DNA of 64,000 bases from Primula veris (lineage: Eukaryota > Streptophyta > Magnoliopsida > Ericales > Primulaceae). The position numbers and the translations under genes are program-made. The DNA lies in NCBI GenBank assembly GCA_963682055.1, contig OY821740.1, forward strand, positions 8,495,314 to 8,559,313, written 5' to 3'. Below, piece after piece: positions 21,000 to 33,344 of the stretch. The notes under the pieces are model-generated. The model was not told where the DNA came from, ran no database searches, and saw nothing but the letters and a program-made list of their open reading frames with translations. Numbering within the stretch: position 1 is the first letter of the stretch; each line of letters opens with the position of its first letter.

Positions 21000-22500
21000 T
21001 TAAAAATAAATTATGTAAACACCTCAGTCTATAGTACTTTTAATAAATCTAGTCCAGATGAAGCAAATTTACCTTTTCTTTTCCGCAAATCTATCTTTCT
21101 TTGATCACAATGTTATTATATGTCCTAGCCTTTGTGGATTTTAGTCCTTGAATTGAACGTTTAACATTGCTTGTAGCAATGTTCATAGTTAAATCATTTT
21201 TTTTAAAATTAAATTTCAGCATTGTAAGTCATTTTTCTCAACAACAAATTAAAAATGTATTCGCAAGTATGGTCTGCCATTCGATTCTCCAAATTGTCTT
21301 TCCCTTTAGTTTAAATTATATGCAAAATCATACGAGTTTCAAACATCTACATATTCGATTCCCAAAATTCTTTCAGCTCAAACTTGAAATTTGTAGTGAT
21401 ATTTTTTTTGCTCGTACACGAATAAACAATATATTTTCCACTCCTAGAATGTCTATTGAACAAAAAATTACGGTACAAACTAATCTTGAGAGGCCAAAAT
21501 AACTCGGTACAAACAAAACAATGATTAACGACAGTGGCATATGCACCGATGGACTTTAAATAGTGTCAAGATATGGACATGACACGGGAACTTTTGTTTT
21601 TTATTAGCTCGAGATTATAATGACAATGGTACGTACATATATGCTTCTCAACAGTGTACTTAAAAGTCCATCATATTGTACCTCTTTATATATTTTATTT
21701 GTTTGACTCTTTTGTTTGGCACATTTTTTTTTATAAACAAAAGACATGTATAGATTTTTACCCCAATCGTATTTATAATTACATACTAGATAGCCCCATT
21801 CCACTTCACCTGCTTAAACCTTGTTTACTTTCATCATTTGGAAGTCAGTACTGAACTAGTGATTATTGCCACTAAATTAATTAGATTTAGAAGTATTGCT
21901 AATATTGAGCATGAAGGACATGATGTTAGATTAATTACATCTTGATGGAATTGATGGTCTGGCTCTGGCCCCCTTTCACAACTCACCATAATGATCAGTA
22001 CCGAATTGTTACTATCAGGATAAATTATTTAGTCCTTTCCCAAAATACTATGAGTAAATAGTATCGTTGAGAAACATGGAAATACTAGCAGGTCACCATC
22101 TTTGGCAGTTTGATATAAAAAATCACAATTTGTTGTTGATCATGGTTAAATCATTGATGTACAACATTACAATTATATAATCAAAGCACGAAATTTAAAC
22201 CAGTTGTTGATATTTTGTGTTTGGTTTTTGTTTGGTATTGTGTCCATTGATCAGCCTCCTATAAATATTATTGTGAATTCATTTGTGTACTTAATTCTTG
22301 AGTATATGTGCAAGTATATTTATTATAAAAAATATATTAAATCAAAATAATAATAATATAAGGTCTAAATTGAAAAAATGATAGTATAAGGCTGAAATTG
22401 GAAAAAAAACCATAGTTTAAGGCCTAAATTGAAAGAAAGTAGAATATAAAGCCCAAATCGGAATTTGTAAAACTAACAATTTAACTTCCAATCAGAACAA
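21000..22500. other. Intergenic, nothing recognised
   Basis: A forward ORF of 111 codons (21167-21502) has no recognisable domain and lies in AT-rich DNA; it is treated as chance. The sequence ggcctaaattgaaa and variants recurs three times at about 22361-22455. Confidence 0.45.
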
Positions 22501-22507
22501 GGATATG

Positions 22508-22865
22508 TTCAAATTTGATCAAGTTAGTATGGTTATGTTTTAGTTAGATGATTGGTTTTTTCCTACATGTTTATAATTAAAATTTCTTTTTTAAATTAAC
22601 GTTTTATTTTATTTATAAAGTGTTTGTTATAAAAAAATACGTAAAATTTGACATTTTATATCTTTTTTTGAATTTATTAATATTACTACCTTATAAATTG
22701 TCAAACAAACAATTAAATATAAAAAAATATATAAAATGCTAAATTTTACATATTTTTTTGAACAAATACTTTATAAATAAAATAGAACGTTGATTTTAAA
22801 AAAAAATTAAAAAAAAATTACGAATACATATGAAAAAACTGATAACTTGACCAAAACATTTGAAC
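22508..22865. mobile_element. Fold-back MITE, copy 2
   Basis: It shares with 15999-16381 the outer gttcaaattt/aaatttgaac-like ends, the gttttttc..catatgaaaaaac pairs, the aaatacgtaaaatttgacat arm and the acatatttttttgaacaaa arm. It is an imperfect inverted repeat around about 22690, non-coding. Confidence 0.7.
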
Positions 22866-23339
22866 CCAGTCAAATTAGTCATAATTTGATTGTATAATAC
22901 CTTTTTTTTTTATATTTTTGAAATAAATGATTGTATAATATACTCCTACCTAAATTTGAAATTTTATCTAAAGTAACGAGAGAACCAGACATGTTGTTAC
23001 AAAATTTAAAGAAGAGCGCACTTGTCTGGCGTGGCGCACAATGCCATGCCATGCCACCGTTGTTTTTATCAAAACTCAAAACTAATGTAAAAAATAGATT
23101 TATTGATCCAATTATTATACATTAATAAAATAGTGAACAAATTACATCGAACTATATATATTTTGTTCTAAATTGGCGAAGTTGGCCCGTACGGCTAAAC
23201 CTTAGAAGGGTGTGGATAAGGTTTATAAGCGTTTTTTTGCGGAATTAAATAGTAAGGGAAGAGATTGACAACACGATATATAGAGGTTCAGCAAACCCGC
23301 CTACGTCCTCTCCTCGGTATTCAATCCATCGAGTATTTC

Positions 23340-25985
23340 ATTAAAAATCTTCTTTTTTTTTTTTTTTTTTTTTTTTTTTCCAAACAAAACATATATAAAA
23401 GAACAAAGTCTCTATGGGATAAACCCCCATAGTGGTCTTTACATCGGGATTGACTATAAAAGCCATATATGACAAATTGCTAGAAAGGTGAGAAAATGCC
23501 AAACAGCCAGCAAGACCTCTTGTTTCACCAGAAAAAGATCACCAAAGAACCAAACGCCTCTCCTTATACCCCCTCCACCTTGTAACGCCTAGATCAGTGT
23601 GATCAAAGGCATTTGATTCTTGGTTTTCCATTTCTAATTAGCAAAAGGAAATCTGGTTTAAAGCATTCAAAGACCTTCTAGTACTATATCTACCAAAAAA
23701 ACTGCCACATGAAAGAGCATAAAGCTAAGTCGCAAAAAGCTTAAAACTGCTAGATCATCTGTATATACCATAGTAAGCTAAAAGGTGCTCTACCTGCATC
23801 TTTTCAACAAAAGCTAGTTAGAATTAAAAAGCGCAAAAACTTTTTTCAGACAAAAGTCCTCATGAAAAAGTTGCCTTTGTAGTCAAGACCAATCAAAAAC
23901 ATAAGCTTCAGAAAAATTTCCTCACAAGCTTTAATAAACTGTTCTTATCCATTATATCTTAAAAATCCCAAACACAACCATGTTCTCAGACTGATCATCT
24001 TCACTGAACTGTTGTTTTGGTGATTTGGTAAACTTCAGAATGATTTCATCATAAGTCAGAAGGTTAAAAACAGTAAAGTTTTAAACCTTTTCTAGATTTT
24101 AAAGTAGCTACCCCTTAGGCAGGGTGTACTTTTTTGGTCCAAGAAATAAGCAGCATAAGTATTCTTAGGTAAATCCATAGCTCTGCCTGTAGTAAAATTG
24201 TACCCATTTGAGCCCATTTTGGCCAAGCCATCCGCAACCTGGTTTTGTTCTCTGTAAGCATGCTTCACAGTTAGTCCAACATAATCCATAAGTATGATAA
24301 TGTCCTTCCATATAGAGCCAAATTTGAAACCAGTATAAGCCTTAGTGTTCCACCAAGTAACTATCATTTCAGAGTCAGTTTCCACAATAACATTGGTCAC
24401 ACCCATAATGTAGCAGATAATTAAACCCTCTTTGAGAGCCATCATCTCAGCATACATGTTAGTTTGCTTGCCCAGATTTTTAGAAAAAGCTAGTACTAGC
24501 ATGCCTTTATGGTCTCTTAAAATGCCACCACAGCCTCTATTGTTGTTGTTAAGAGAAGATCCATCTAGGTTTAATTTTAATCTACCTGTGGGTGGACAAT
24601 TCCACCAAACCAACTTAGCCTTTTTCATCTTACAGTGAATAGTTTTCAGATTTAAGGAAATAAGAGTAAGGCAATGAAAGTTATTAGCAGGTCTTTTGGG
24701 TTTTATCAAAAAATTTAGTTCATGCAACCATTTAGTCACCTTTTTAATAATGCTTTCCACACACATTTTCTCATTTTCAAACCTGTTTTTGTTCTTACTA
24801 AGCCATATCTCCCAGTTAACAATAAAAGGGACAAGAATAGCTAGCATACCAGTTTGAGATAGGTCACATAACCTGCACCATTTTACCATGTTTTGCTTCC
24901 AACAGTTGGTAAAGCTAATATTGAAACCAAAAACAGCTGCAAAATAGCTCCAAACCTGTTTACAAATCTCACTAGATCCAAAAAGATGATTAGCTGTGTC
25001 AATAGTGTGTTCCCTACAACAAGAACAGCTAGTTACTGTGGTAATTCCATAATTTTTTAGATCCTCCTCCAGTTTAACAGCATTGTACCAAAGTTTCCAA
25101 GAAAAAATGCTTATTTTAGTAGGAAGGATAGTATTCCAAATATATTTAGCAACATTTAAAATAGGTTTCTTATCCCTTACAAAGTTATAAGAGTTTTTTG
25201 CAGTAAAGTCCCCATTAAAAGTAAAAGGCCAGTATCTAACATCATCACCATTTCTTAAAAACAAACTTTTACAGGTTACTTTTAGTAAAAGATCATTCCC
25301 CCCCATGTGCCAAATCAAGTTAGTGTCCCAGCCATTATTATTGATGACCTGATTAAGCAGCACATTAGGAAAAACAACATTAAAAGACTGGCTAAGAGGG
25401 CCATCTCCTAACCAATTTTCATACCAAAAACTAATGGAACCCTCATTAATATCCCATAAACTATTATCCACCAACATCTTAAAATGAGGGTTAATCATTT
25501 TCCAAACGCAGGAAGAATGTGTGGCATTCACCACATGCTCACCCCAATTAGGGTTGTTGTTACAGTATTTTTGAAACATAAAAACAGTCCATGGAGAATC
25601 AATTTCCATAAGTCTCCAGCACAGCTTGGCATGAAGGGCATTCATGAACTCTTTTAAGCTCCTCACCCCTATCCCACCTTCATTAACAGGGCAGGCTAAC
25701 CTCCCCCATCTCATCCAATGATGTTTATTGTTACCCTCTGTTTCTCCCCAAAAAAAATTAGCAAACTTTTTTTCAATTTTGTCTATGACAAGGTTTGGAG
25801 GATTAAGAACAGCAAGGATGTAAAGAGGCATGGAGGACAATACATGTTTAATGAGGGTAAGTTTAGCCCCAGCTGATAAAAAGTTTGCTTTCCAACTAGC
25901 CACTTTTTTTCCAATTTTATCAATCAAAGGATCATACATAACAGAAGTGAGTTTAGTATTATGGAGTGGAATTAAAAATCTTCTT
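23340..25985 (-). mobile_element. 5'-truncated L1-type LINE inserted in the solo LTR
   Basis: A 15-bp target duplication, attaaaaatcttctt, lies at 23340-23354 and 25971-25985. The element ends in a poly(A) tail, seen as a T-run of about 25 on the + strand at about 23355-23379, so it lies on the minus strand. Its 5' end is truncated inside the reverse transcriptase domain at 25970, the usual result of incomplete target-primed reverse transcription. Length is about 2.6 kb. Confidence 0.95.
24092..25970 (-). CDS. LINE ORF2 C-terminal part: RT end, zinc domain, RNase H
   Basis: The frame is open to an ATG at 26015-26017, but the first 15-16 residues come from the LTR and the target duplication; the LINE part starts at about PLHNTKLTS. 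Then come the last part of the L1 reverse transcriptase (KIGKKVASWKANFLSAGAK, LIKHVLSSMPLYIL), the zf-RVT region with WRLWYN- and C.CC-type residues (about 300-360), and a plant-type RNase H at about 480-605 with D485, E524, D548, H586 and D596. The catalytic D-E-D-D set is intact and no stop interrupts 641 codons, so the copy is young, but it lacks the endonuclease and RT catalytic core. Confidence 0.9.
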
Positions 25986-26546
25986 CCCGATATTACAAAT
26001 CCTACCGAGCTAATCAATCGATTTGCTCACCCTCTACCCGAGATTTCTACTCTTGATACAAGTGCAAGCGAACACGTTTACGAGTCAATGACTTCCCCTC
26101 ATTCTAGGAGTATCCAAGTGTTTAACCTAGAGTTTTTAACCAACACTTTGACTTAAAAACTTCTACCCAAACACTCACTCACAAATGAGCTTATAATTTG
26201 CTCTTTACAAATTTATCGAATAATAAAACAACACTCACAATATAATTGCTTCTAAATAAGCTAATTTGTAATATTTGATCATGTTTGATCTTGGTTTGAT
26301 CTTGAATCGTTTTCTCCTTAATTTCTCTCTTTTTCGAACTTGTTTCTCCAAAATGGTGATTTTGGGTTTTTTTATAGATAGAGGTTGAAGGATGATGAAT
26401 GGTTGTGTTTGGAGAGTGATTGAGATGAGTTTTGTAGACCAGAAAAGTCTGTTTTATGTATTATGACCGTTGGGTATGGGTTGAGTGTTTTATCCAAAGG
26501 TTAAAGCCACTTATTAAAAAAAGCTAAAAAGCTGTTTTTCGAATTC

Positions 26547-26757
26547 TGCAGAAAACGATCGGTCGTTTTCTGCATTTTGACCGATCGTTTTAATAACGAC
26601 CTCACTGGACAAAATTGGATAAAAAACGATCGGTCGTTTTGTCTGTTTCGACCGGTCGTTTTTATCATGACCTCACTGGAACATTTTGGACCAAAACGAT
26701 CGGTCGTTTTGTCCAAAACGATCGGTCGTTTTGTCCAAAACGATCGGTCGTTTTCTG
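26547..26757. repeat. Hairpin array with TCGG loop, solo LTR copy
   Basis: The first hairpin (26547-26574) has a perfect 12-bp stem TGCAGAAAACGA / TCGTTTTCTGCA around TCGG. At the homologous position the full-length element has TGTAG / CTACA, so a T-A pair in one is a C-G pair in the other. Five cores of CGATCGGTCG or CGACCGGTCG follow, the last three in tandem at a 22-bp period (ttttgtccaaaacgatcggt). The spurious minus-strand ORF here only reflects the repeats. Confidence 0.88.
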
Positions 26758-27036
26758 GCAATTTTCGGCTTTCCCGCTATATTTCGAATGCTCGTAATTT
26801 ATTCGTTTTAACTCCGATTATGGATCCGCTTGGACCATTGGGTTCGTTTTTAATAGCTCTATCATTCTGACGTTCTGAAATATACATTTTCTATTTTTGG
26901 AAAAGACAAAGCATTATATCATCGAAATAGAGAAATCGTAAAATCATTAAAACATAATCAAACTTATAATCAAAATAAATTATTGAACTCATGGTTCAAC
27001 AGGCGAAATCCGTCAATTTAATTTAACGAAAGTTAA

Positions 27037-27570
27037 GTTTAAATTACATTTTAGTCCCAAATTTTATAAAACATATGAATTTAACCCGAAAAGTTTATAA
27101 TTTTACATTTTTAACATATCCATAGACAAATAGTTACATATATATATACACATAAAAAAAGAAATACACAATTTAAAAAATATATATATATAACAATATA
27201 GATTTTTTTTTTTTAAAAACTAACTTTAAAAAAAGAGTTGCTTTTTAAAAAAAATATTAACTTTTAAAAAAAAATAAAATTAAGTTAATTATTTTTTTAA
27301 AAAATGCACTTCAAAAAGTGCATACCTTTTAAAATATATATTTAATTTTAAAAAATATTAAAAAAGTTATTTTTTTTATAAAACATTATATTTATATATT
27401 TATATTTATAAATTGTGTATTTTTTATATATTTTTTGTATTTTATTTATATGTATGAGTATTTATATTTAATTATTTGTTAATACCTGTATTAAAAATAT
27501 AAATTTATAAATTTTTAAAAAATTTATATATTTTATAAAATTTAAGAGCAAAATGTAATTTAAATTTAAT
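27037..27570. mobile_element. Fold-back MITE-like element
   Basis: The ends tttaaattacattttagt and gcaaaatgtaatttaaattt are inverted repeats, extended by aaattttataaaa / ttttataaaattt. The centre carries the inverted pair atgcact / agtgcat at about 27305-27323. It is very AT-rich and non-coding. The target duplication is unclear. Confidence 0.6.
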
Positions 27571-27701
27571 AGACGTATCGAATTTAGTAAAAAATATACA
27601 TGTACTTGATCATTAACGTGGCCGGTTGGTCAGCTGTTTTTTCCGAAAAAATAATAGTACTCCCTTCCTAAATTCAACGCCCAAACCCATCACCGTGGGA
27701 A

Positions 27702-30092
27702 ATGGCTCTTGCTTATTCATCCACCGTCCACGTGTCCCTTTCATCCCTCACTCCTACCAGGCTCAATCTCCCCCGTCCATTCCCGGTTACCATCCCACGT
27801 GAGCTGCCCCGGTGTAATCTCTCCGTATCGAGGAGCATAAATGCGTCTGGATTTGACCTCAAAGGGGGCAAAGGGTGTGTAACTTCCTTTTTTTTTAGTT
27901 TTCACATCTTATTGAGTATACTTAGAATCCTTATTTGTATTATTGATTATCTTAGCATATATACTTTAGCTAAGTATCATAGATTTATATAAAAGCGAAA
28001 CACTGCTAAACGTGTTCAAAGTGGGCTCGTGAACATAACAGGATTTTAGAGCTCCTTTGGTAAACATTGCTGATTCGGCTCGGCCCATTTGCATCCCTAC
28101 CCTACCATCATTCTAGCATTTCCCCTTAAATCTCCGGTTAGAACCTGTATTCAAATAATTTGATTACATCAATCAAAAGTTACCCAGAAAACATAAAATT
28201 GGGGGAAAATGATTCTATAACAGACCAAACAAGTCCATCCGAGCCGAGCCAGACTTGTTCAATTTTAGTTTGTTTACTAAAACCACCTCCACAATAATGT
28301 TCAGACTCGGCTCGTTTAAAAACTAGCCCGAGCCGAGCCGGTTCACGAGGTAGAATATGTTTTCAGGCTCGGTTAGTATTATTTTGCCCGCAAAAAATCA
28401 TTTTTATGTGAATAAGATATATACTAATAAAATTAATATTACTGATAGTAATGAACGTAACTGCACAAATTATGATAAATGAGTCAATGACTCAGCTGAG
28501 TGGAAATGATACCTGCACTTATAATTTCATGCCTTTTTTTTGCAGTTGATCTTAAAAGAAAAAAGGACTCGTATTTATCAGAATCGCTTTATGTCAATAA
28601 TTTTTTTATGTTGGATCACATAACAGAACGACAAACTTGTGGTCTAACATTTAGAAAACGGTACATGGTAAAGGATTATTCAAAATAAACAATTAAGCTA
28701 AAAGACTTTGATGCTGTGTTTAGTGAATCCGTACTGGTAGCTCATGTATAAGCTTAGGAATTTAGGAAGATCTTTACTTTACTTCAGACTTCTTCGAATC
28801 TGGTATGAAGCATTTCAACGATGCTTTACACCTATGACTGGTAGTTAATTTTATCTGAATTATTGAATAGCCTTTGATGTTCCTAATTGGCAGAATGAGC
28901 GTATTTCATGAATTGGAGCTTAAGGTTCGAGACTACGAATTGGATCAATACGGTGTCGTAAACAATGCAATTTATGCGAGTTACTGTCAACATGGTGAGA
29001 TGTATTTTCATAATACATGTGTTCTTTTGGAAAACATTGTCTAGGTTTAAGTTACCCTTGTATCCTTGTTTGCTTGATCCTAGCTCATATAAGAAAATTA
29101 TACGAAAGTATAGGAGGAAAAAAATGTGTTGTTTGACAACTTCAGCTCTATGAAAATGGGTGGCTCATCTAGTATCACTCGAAGTTGTAAAGATGTAATA
29201 ATGATGGAAAATGATTTTTCTTCTTTTTAGGTGAGAACCATAGAGCCTAGAGGCATATAATTTGTTATACTAAATTTCATTTGTTCAACAATGACAGGCC
29301 GTCATGAACTTTTGGAAAAAATTGGGGTAAATGCTGATGCAATTGCTCGGGCTGGTGGTGCGTTGGCTCTGTCAGAGCTTTCACTCAAGTTTCTTTCACC
29401 TTTACGGGTAAGTAAATTATCTTTTTTATTACTGGCATTTTTTCTTTTTCTTTTTCACTTTGGTTTGGTCCATGGTTTATACTGAAGTACTTGATGGGTA
29501 GGCTGTGTTTGGTTAGATTTCCTTAAACTGTTTCACGACCACATAGTTGACAAACATTTAGGTCTCCTTAGTTGAAAGGGATCTTCTGTATAGCAGCTAG
29601 TTGAGCATTTAGAAAATTGTTCTGAAGTTTGTTTCTTGGCGTATTTTTTACGTATTAAAACTTCTGATGGTAAATTACTGACTTCTTTTCAACCCAATCT
29701 GCTGTAGATGTTAATACAAATTTATATTAATGATATACTATATTTGTTAGTGTTCTCACAGTTATCCTTGTCCAACCAGAGCGGAGACAGGTTCGTTGTC
29801 AAGGTTAGGGTGTCTGATTCTTCAGCTGCTCGGTTGTTCTTCGAACACTTGATTGTCAAATTACCAAATGAAGAGGTTAGTTATTCTTATCTTTCTACTT
29901 TCTTTTGAAAATGAGGTAAAAGAAGTACACTAGGCTAACTTCAACGTTAATTTCCATGGTTGTGTTGTGTAGCCAATTTTAGAAGCCAAGGGCACAGCTG
30001 TGTGGCTTGACAAGAATTACCGTCCTGTTCGTATTCCACCGGAGGTGAGATCCAAGTTTGTTCAGTATCTTCGTCAAGACGAATCAAATTAA
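27702..30092 (+). CDS. Acyl-lipid thioesterase-like (hot-dog 4HBT), plastid targeted
   Basis: Five exons: 27702-27874, 28894-28994, 29298-29407, 29780-29875, 29973-30092. All introns are GT-AG, phases fit, and the product is 199 residues. Residues 1-57 are Ser/Thr/Pro/Arg-rich, a likely chloroplast transit peptide. The hot-dog domain starts at M59 and carries [18 protein letters not shown] (Asp75 is the expected catalytic residue of the 4HBT family), then [21 protein letters not shown], a beta-rich [12 protein letters not shown] and [17 protein letters not shown]. The sequence matches plant ALT / methylketone synthase 2-type thioesterases, which release medium-chain or 3-keto fatty acids from acyl carrier protein. 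Substrate cannot be read from sequence. Intron 1 (about 1 kb) contains GAGCCGAGCC-rich repeat debris at 28060-28380. Confidence 0.92.
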
Positions 30093-31099
30093 GCTACTTT
30101 TCGAAAATGAGAGTTGCAAAGCCATCTCCAACATTTTTTTTTTGTGATTCTACTTATTATTTGTGGGGGGGGATCTGTTGCAAAAAGCACTTCTGGAAAA
30201 ATATTCGTTAAAGATCTTGCTGAAAGGTGTAGGCTTAGAAGCTAGAAGTAGATTAAATATTATGCAGAAAATTACATATTCTTTTGCCCAAATGAAAAGA
30301 GTAGGTGTGCTCTTAAGGTTTTACTCTATTGCAAGAAATGTGTTGGAACCTTTTTATGAGTTATTAAAGGCTGAAGAACTATTACCTTGATAGTCTGTTA
30401 ATTTGTTGATTGAAACAATGTAAAAGCATATCAATCTGAGTTTTCATTTTATCGCCTATGATTTGTCTGGTCGTAATCAACCAACCCTGTGGGTAATTAG
30501 GAAATATCAATTACCGAATTTATCTCCTCGCTTTTCGAAGTACTTAATCACAAGGATTGCATGACCAGTATCAATTTTCTGCTAAAAATTTACAAATATA
30601 CTATCGCTGGATACATATCAGTATCCAGAATAGAAATTTGATCGTAGATAAATTGGAACTCCGTTTATCAGGCATTACAAAGCCGAGACGAAGAAATTCC
30701 CAACTCTTTGGAAAACAGTCATCAAGAAGCAACCTGGTATCCTTTTAATGTGGTCCAAGTACAAATAAGCCAAAGTTTAACCACACTAAATTCCACAAAT
30801 TTCAATTACTCAACTCAAGACGGCATACTTAGATAAACATCAGCGGAAAATGATATTGAACTGCTCAACAAATCAACTTAAGTTAGATACAAAGTTTGAC
30901 TCATTTGATAATACTTTCAAAACTAAAAACAAATCTGAATATCGATAGGATAGTGGAGATGTTGTAGGACTATCACCAGTAGTATGATTAGACACAACCC
31001 GGAAAACATACAAAAAAACATTATTTAACAGCCAACAATAGTTTTGGTAAACAAAGTCCAATTGCAGGATACTTTTGTATATGCCGTGCTGTGAAATCT
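30093..31099. other. 3' flanks of convergent thioesterase and HIG1 genes
   Basis: The two genes point toward each other. This interval holds both 3'UTRs and about 600 bp between them. A frame at 30163-30390 lacks an ATG and lies in the thioesterase 3'UTR; it is not called. Confidence 0.6.
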
Positions 31100-31890
31100 T
31101 CAGTGTTTGTGAGAAAACGTATCCATCTTAAGGAACTGCGGAACTCGCTCTGGGGGAGCTGTGTTTTTACGGTCGTAGTACTCTAATGCAGCTGCCCCCG
31201 CTAGCGCCGCCAGGGTAAACGCCTGTGCGTGCATTCTGAAAAAGAACAGTAAAATACGAAAACAAATCAATCATTGGGAAATTTGTCTAATGAAAAAACT
31301 TCAGCAGATTACACATTTTCAGAAAAGAAAACAGCATAGTTCCCTCTGTAAAATCGTAAGGATTGGGTCCTCTCTAGTCACCCATAAACGATTTCATCGA
31401 ATAATATCAGAAAAATGCAACGTAAAAGGAACCGACAATTTGTAACAACAAAAAAAGTAATAATCCTAAAGCATGGTCTACCTAAAAAAAGATTTCCTAT
31501 AGCAAAAGGATTTCCTCTAGAAAAAGTACAGTTTCCTGCATAAAAACTACAAATATCGAAATGTAGAAATTAAAGAATCAAGTCAGTAATAAGGGAGAGA
31601 GAAATAACCTAGCATGAATGATCTTCACGCTGGTTTTCATGGCGGTCTGTGACCAGTTGTATGCGATCGAACTCCCTATACCACTCAACCACAAGGTCCC
31701 TATTTAATACAAAATTCACAAAACCCAAGTTAGCAGATATTACTTTCATCAAAACTTTCCTCATTACTATAACAAGCTTCATAACAAATGACTAAAGAGA
31801 TTTAAATATATTACCAACAGTTCGAAGTTTGTTCTCGACGACCCATTCCCTCGTTGATTGAGCCATGGATTTGGTGTCAGCCCCTGCCAT
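31100..31890 (-). CDS. HIG1-domain (hypoxia-responsive) mitochondrial protein
   Basis: Three exons on the minus strand: 31890-31815, 31699-31609, 31235-31100. Introns are GT-AG, phases fit, and the product is 100 residues. It begins MAGADTKSMAQSTREWVVEN. The first membrane segment is GTLWLSGIGSSIAYNW; then comes the HIG1 signature MKTSVKIIHARMHAQ, containing the H-x-R-x3-Q core, and a second membrane segment AFTLAALAGAAALEYY. This is the two-helix HIG1 fold of inner-membrane proteins that assist cytochrome c oxidase and supercomplex assembly (RCF1-like). Arabidopsis AT5G27760 and AT3G05550 are close matches as recalled. Hypoxia induction is a family property and is not shown by this sequence. 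Confidence 0.93.
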
Positions 31891-32140
31891 CTCTTTCTTT
31901 CTTCTAGTGTTGAATATGTATAAATGTGTATGTAAAGAGAGAGGGGTGGTAACATCAAAGTTGAACACGAATGAAGAGTGAGTTATGTGTAACGCATGTT
32001 TTATATTATGAGTTTGGGAGGCTAAAAAGAGGAGACCAAATAAGACTTTTGCAACCTCTCTTAGTCAACAAATTACAAACAAAACTAACAAACGTATGGT
32101 CTTATCTTTACCTAAAATGGAATTCCTATTACTAGCAAAC
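31891..32140. promoter_or_regulatory. Upstream region of HIG1 gene
   Basis: By position this is the 5'UTR and promoter. A pyrimidine-rich stretch (CTCTCTCTTTACATAC on the minus strand) lies about 40-55 bp upstream of the ATG. No specific element can be assigned. Confidence 0.4.
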
Positions 32141-32149
32141 ATGGAAAAC

Positions 32150-32697
32150 TATGGGAGCCCGAGTTTTCAGCAGTAATATAAATAAATAAAATAAGTAATA
32201 GTAAGTGCGGAACTCTGATGATTAGAAAAAAAATTGGTAATAGAATTTTAATAAAAACAACCAAAGCCGGGTTTAAAAGTATATTCTGAAGTGTTAATAA
32301 AACCGAGTTGATAATTGTAAAAAACACAGTAAATTTAAAATTATAAAGATTTTTTTTTTGTTTCCTAACATCAAAATAAGTTATTCGAAAAGTATTTGGA
32401 GATTTTAAGAAGAAACATATAAATATAAGGCTGTTGTTAAAAATAATGAGCAATGAAGTATTAGTCATGTAACTAAATAACATGAAAAAAATAAAAAATA
32501 ATAAATTACGATAGTAAATAATCGAACCAACGATCTCTTGTTTAATTTTAGGTAACATTACCAACTGAGCTAAGTACGGTTATATATCTTATGAGGAGTT
32601 ATTAATATATATAACTTAATTTTCTAAAAAAAAATCAATAAAAAAATTGTTTTTAAAATTTATGGGGGTGGCGACATACTCCTGAATCCGCCCCTGG
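32150..32697 (-). repeat. Dispersed repeat with tRNA-like Pol III promoter boxes
   Basis: On the minus strand, TAGCTCAGTTGGT (about 32573-32561, A-box) and GGTTCGATT (about 32528-32520, B-box) have the spacing and sequence of an internal RNA polymerase III promoter. The intervening sequence does not form a proper anticodon arm, so this is not a working tRNA gene. The upstream end carries ccaggggcggattcagg, seen at the edge of many plant dispersed repeats. A SINE or tRNA-carrying repeat is likely; exact ends are not resolved. Confidence 0.5.
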
Positions 32698-32699
32698 TA

Positions 32700-33340
32700 A
32701 TGGTGGATTTGCAATGTATCACCAAAAAGAAAAAGGAAAAAGTAGTAGTCCTAAAGTCATACCAATTTTTAATATCAATAACATATATTTTTTATACAGT
32801 TTTTATCTCTTATATTTTTTTTGAATTATTTCTCTTTAAAATGTCAAATAAACAAATTAATTGTCAAAAGTTATAAAAACATGAAAATATTATTTTTTTT
32901 AAAAGTAACTATTAACAAAATGATGAAATCATTGACTTTACAAAAAAAAATTAAAAATTTAATCATATTTATTAGTGAAAACAATGTATAGTTAGGAAAA
33001 CTATACAAAAATGTATAGTTAGACTCCCCCTCTTAATTGTATATACTCTACTGTTTTTGTTTCACAACGGAAACGACTTGTGAAGTTTAAAAGTGACCGA
33101 TTAGCAGCGCAACCAATTACAGGCAAAATTATTTTCTCCAAATTAAACAACACTCACTTTTTTTTTGTTAATTAATTATGAAATTCCATTTACATCTGAC
33201 TTTGAGAACGAAACCGGTAAGAATTGCCTTTGACCTTTTAATTTAAGCTTAAACTTTATTCTACCTTCATTGGTCTAAAGTGAGTCCATATTTATTTGTG
33301 AAGCTAATTTCCCGCTTTAATAAATCCAGGAACGCGATAT
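32700..33340. other. AT-rich repeat debris
   Basis: Stretches such as aaaatgtcaaataaacaaa and aattgtcaaaagttat resemble arms of the fold-back MITE family at 15999 and 22508. No complete element can be drawn and no gene is seen. Confidence 0.4.
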
Positions 33341-33344
33341 TGTA

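Larger units (their letters stand above)
23180..27001. mobile_element. Solo LTR of the gag-only Copia family, split by a LINE
   Basis: The left part (23180-23354) and right part (25971-27001) together form one LTR homologous to 8293-9482, sharing ggcccgt.cggctaaacctt, cgcctacgtcctctcctcgg, ttcccgatattacaa and the TTCAACA end. The first base has changed, so the terminus reads AGTTGG instead of TGTTGG. A perfect 5-bp target duplication, GGCGA, lies at 23175-23179 and 27002-27006. With no internal region, this is a solo LTR left by recombination between the two LTRs of one insertion. A LINE then inserted at 23354/25971. Confidence 0.93.

Noticed and set aside
21167..21502. 111-codon forward ORF
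   Set aside because: AT-rich, no domain, no splice or promoter context.
26501..26870. Overlapping ORFs with repeated NDRSF-type peptides
   Set aside because: They are translations of the hairpin array in the solo LTR on both strands.
30163..30390. 75-codon ORF after the thioesterase
   Set aside because: It begins at GTG, lies in the 3'UTR and has no domain.
32112..32564. 150-codon minus-strand ORF
   Set aside because: Phe/Leu/Ile-rich reading of AT-rich repeat DNA starting inside the tRNA-like region; no domain.
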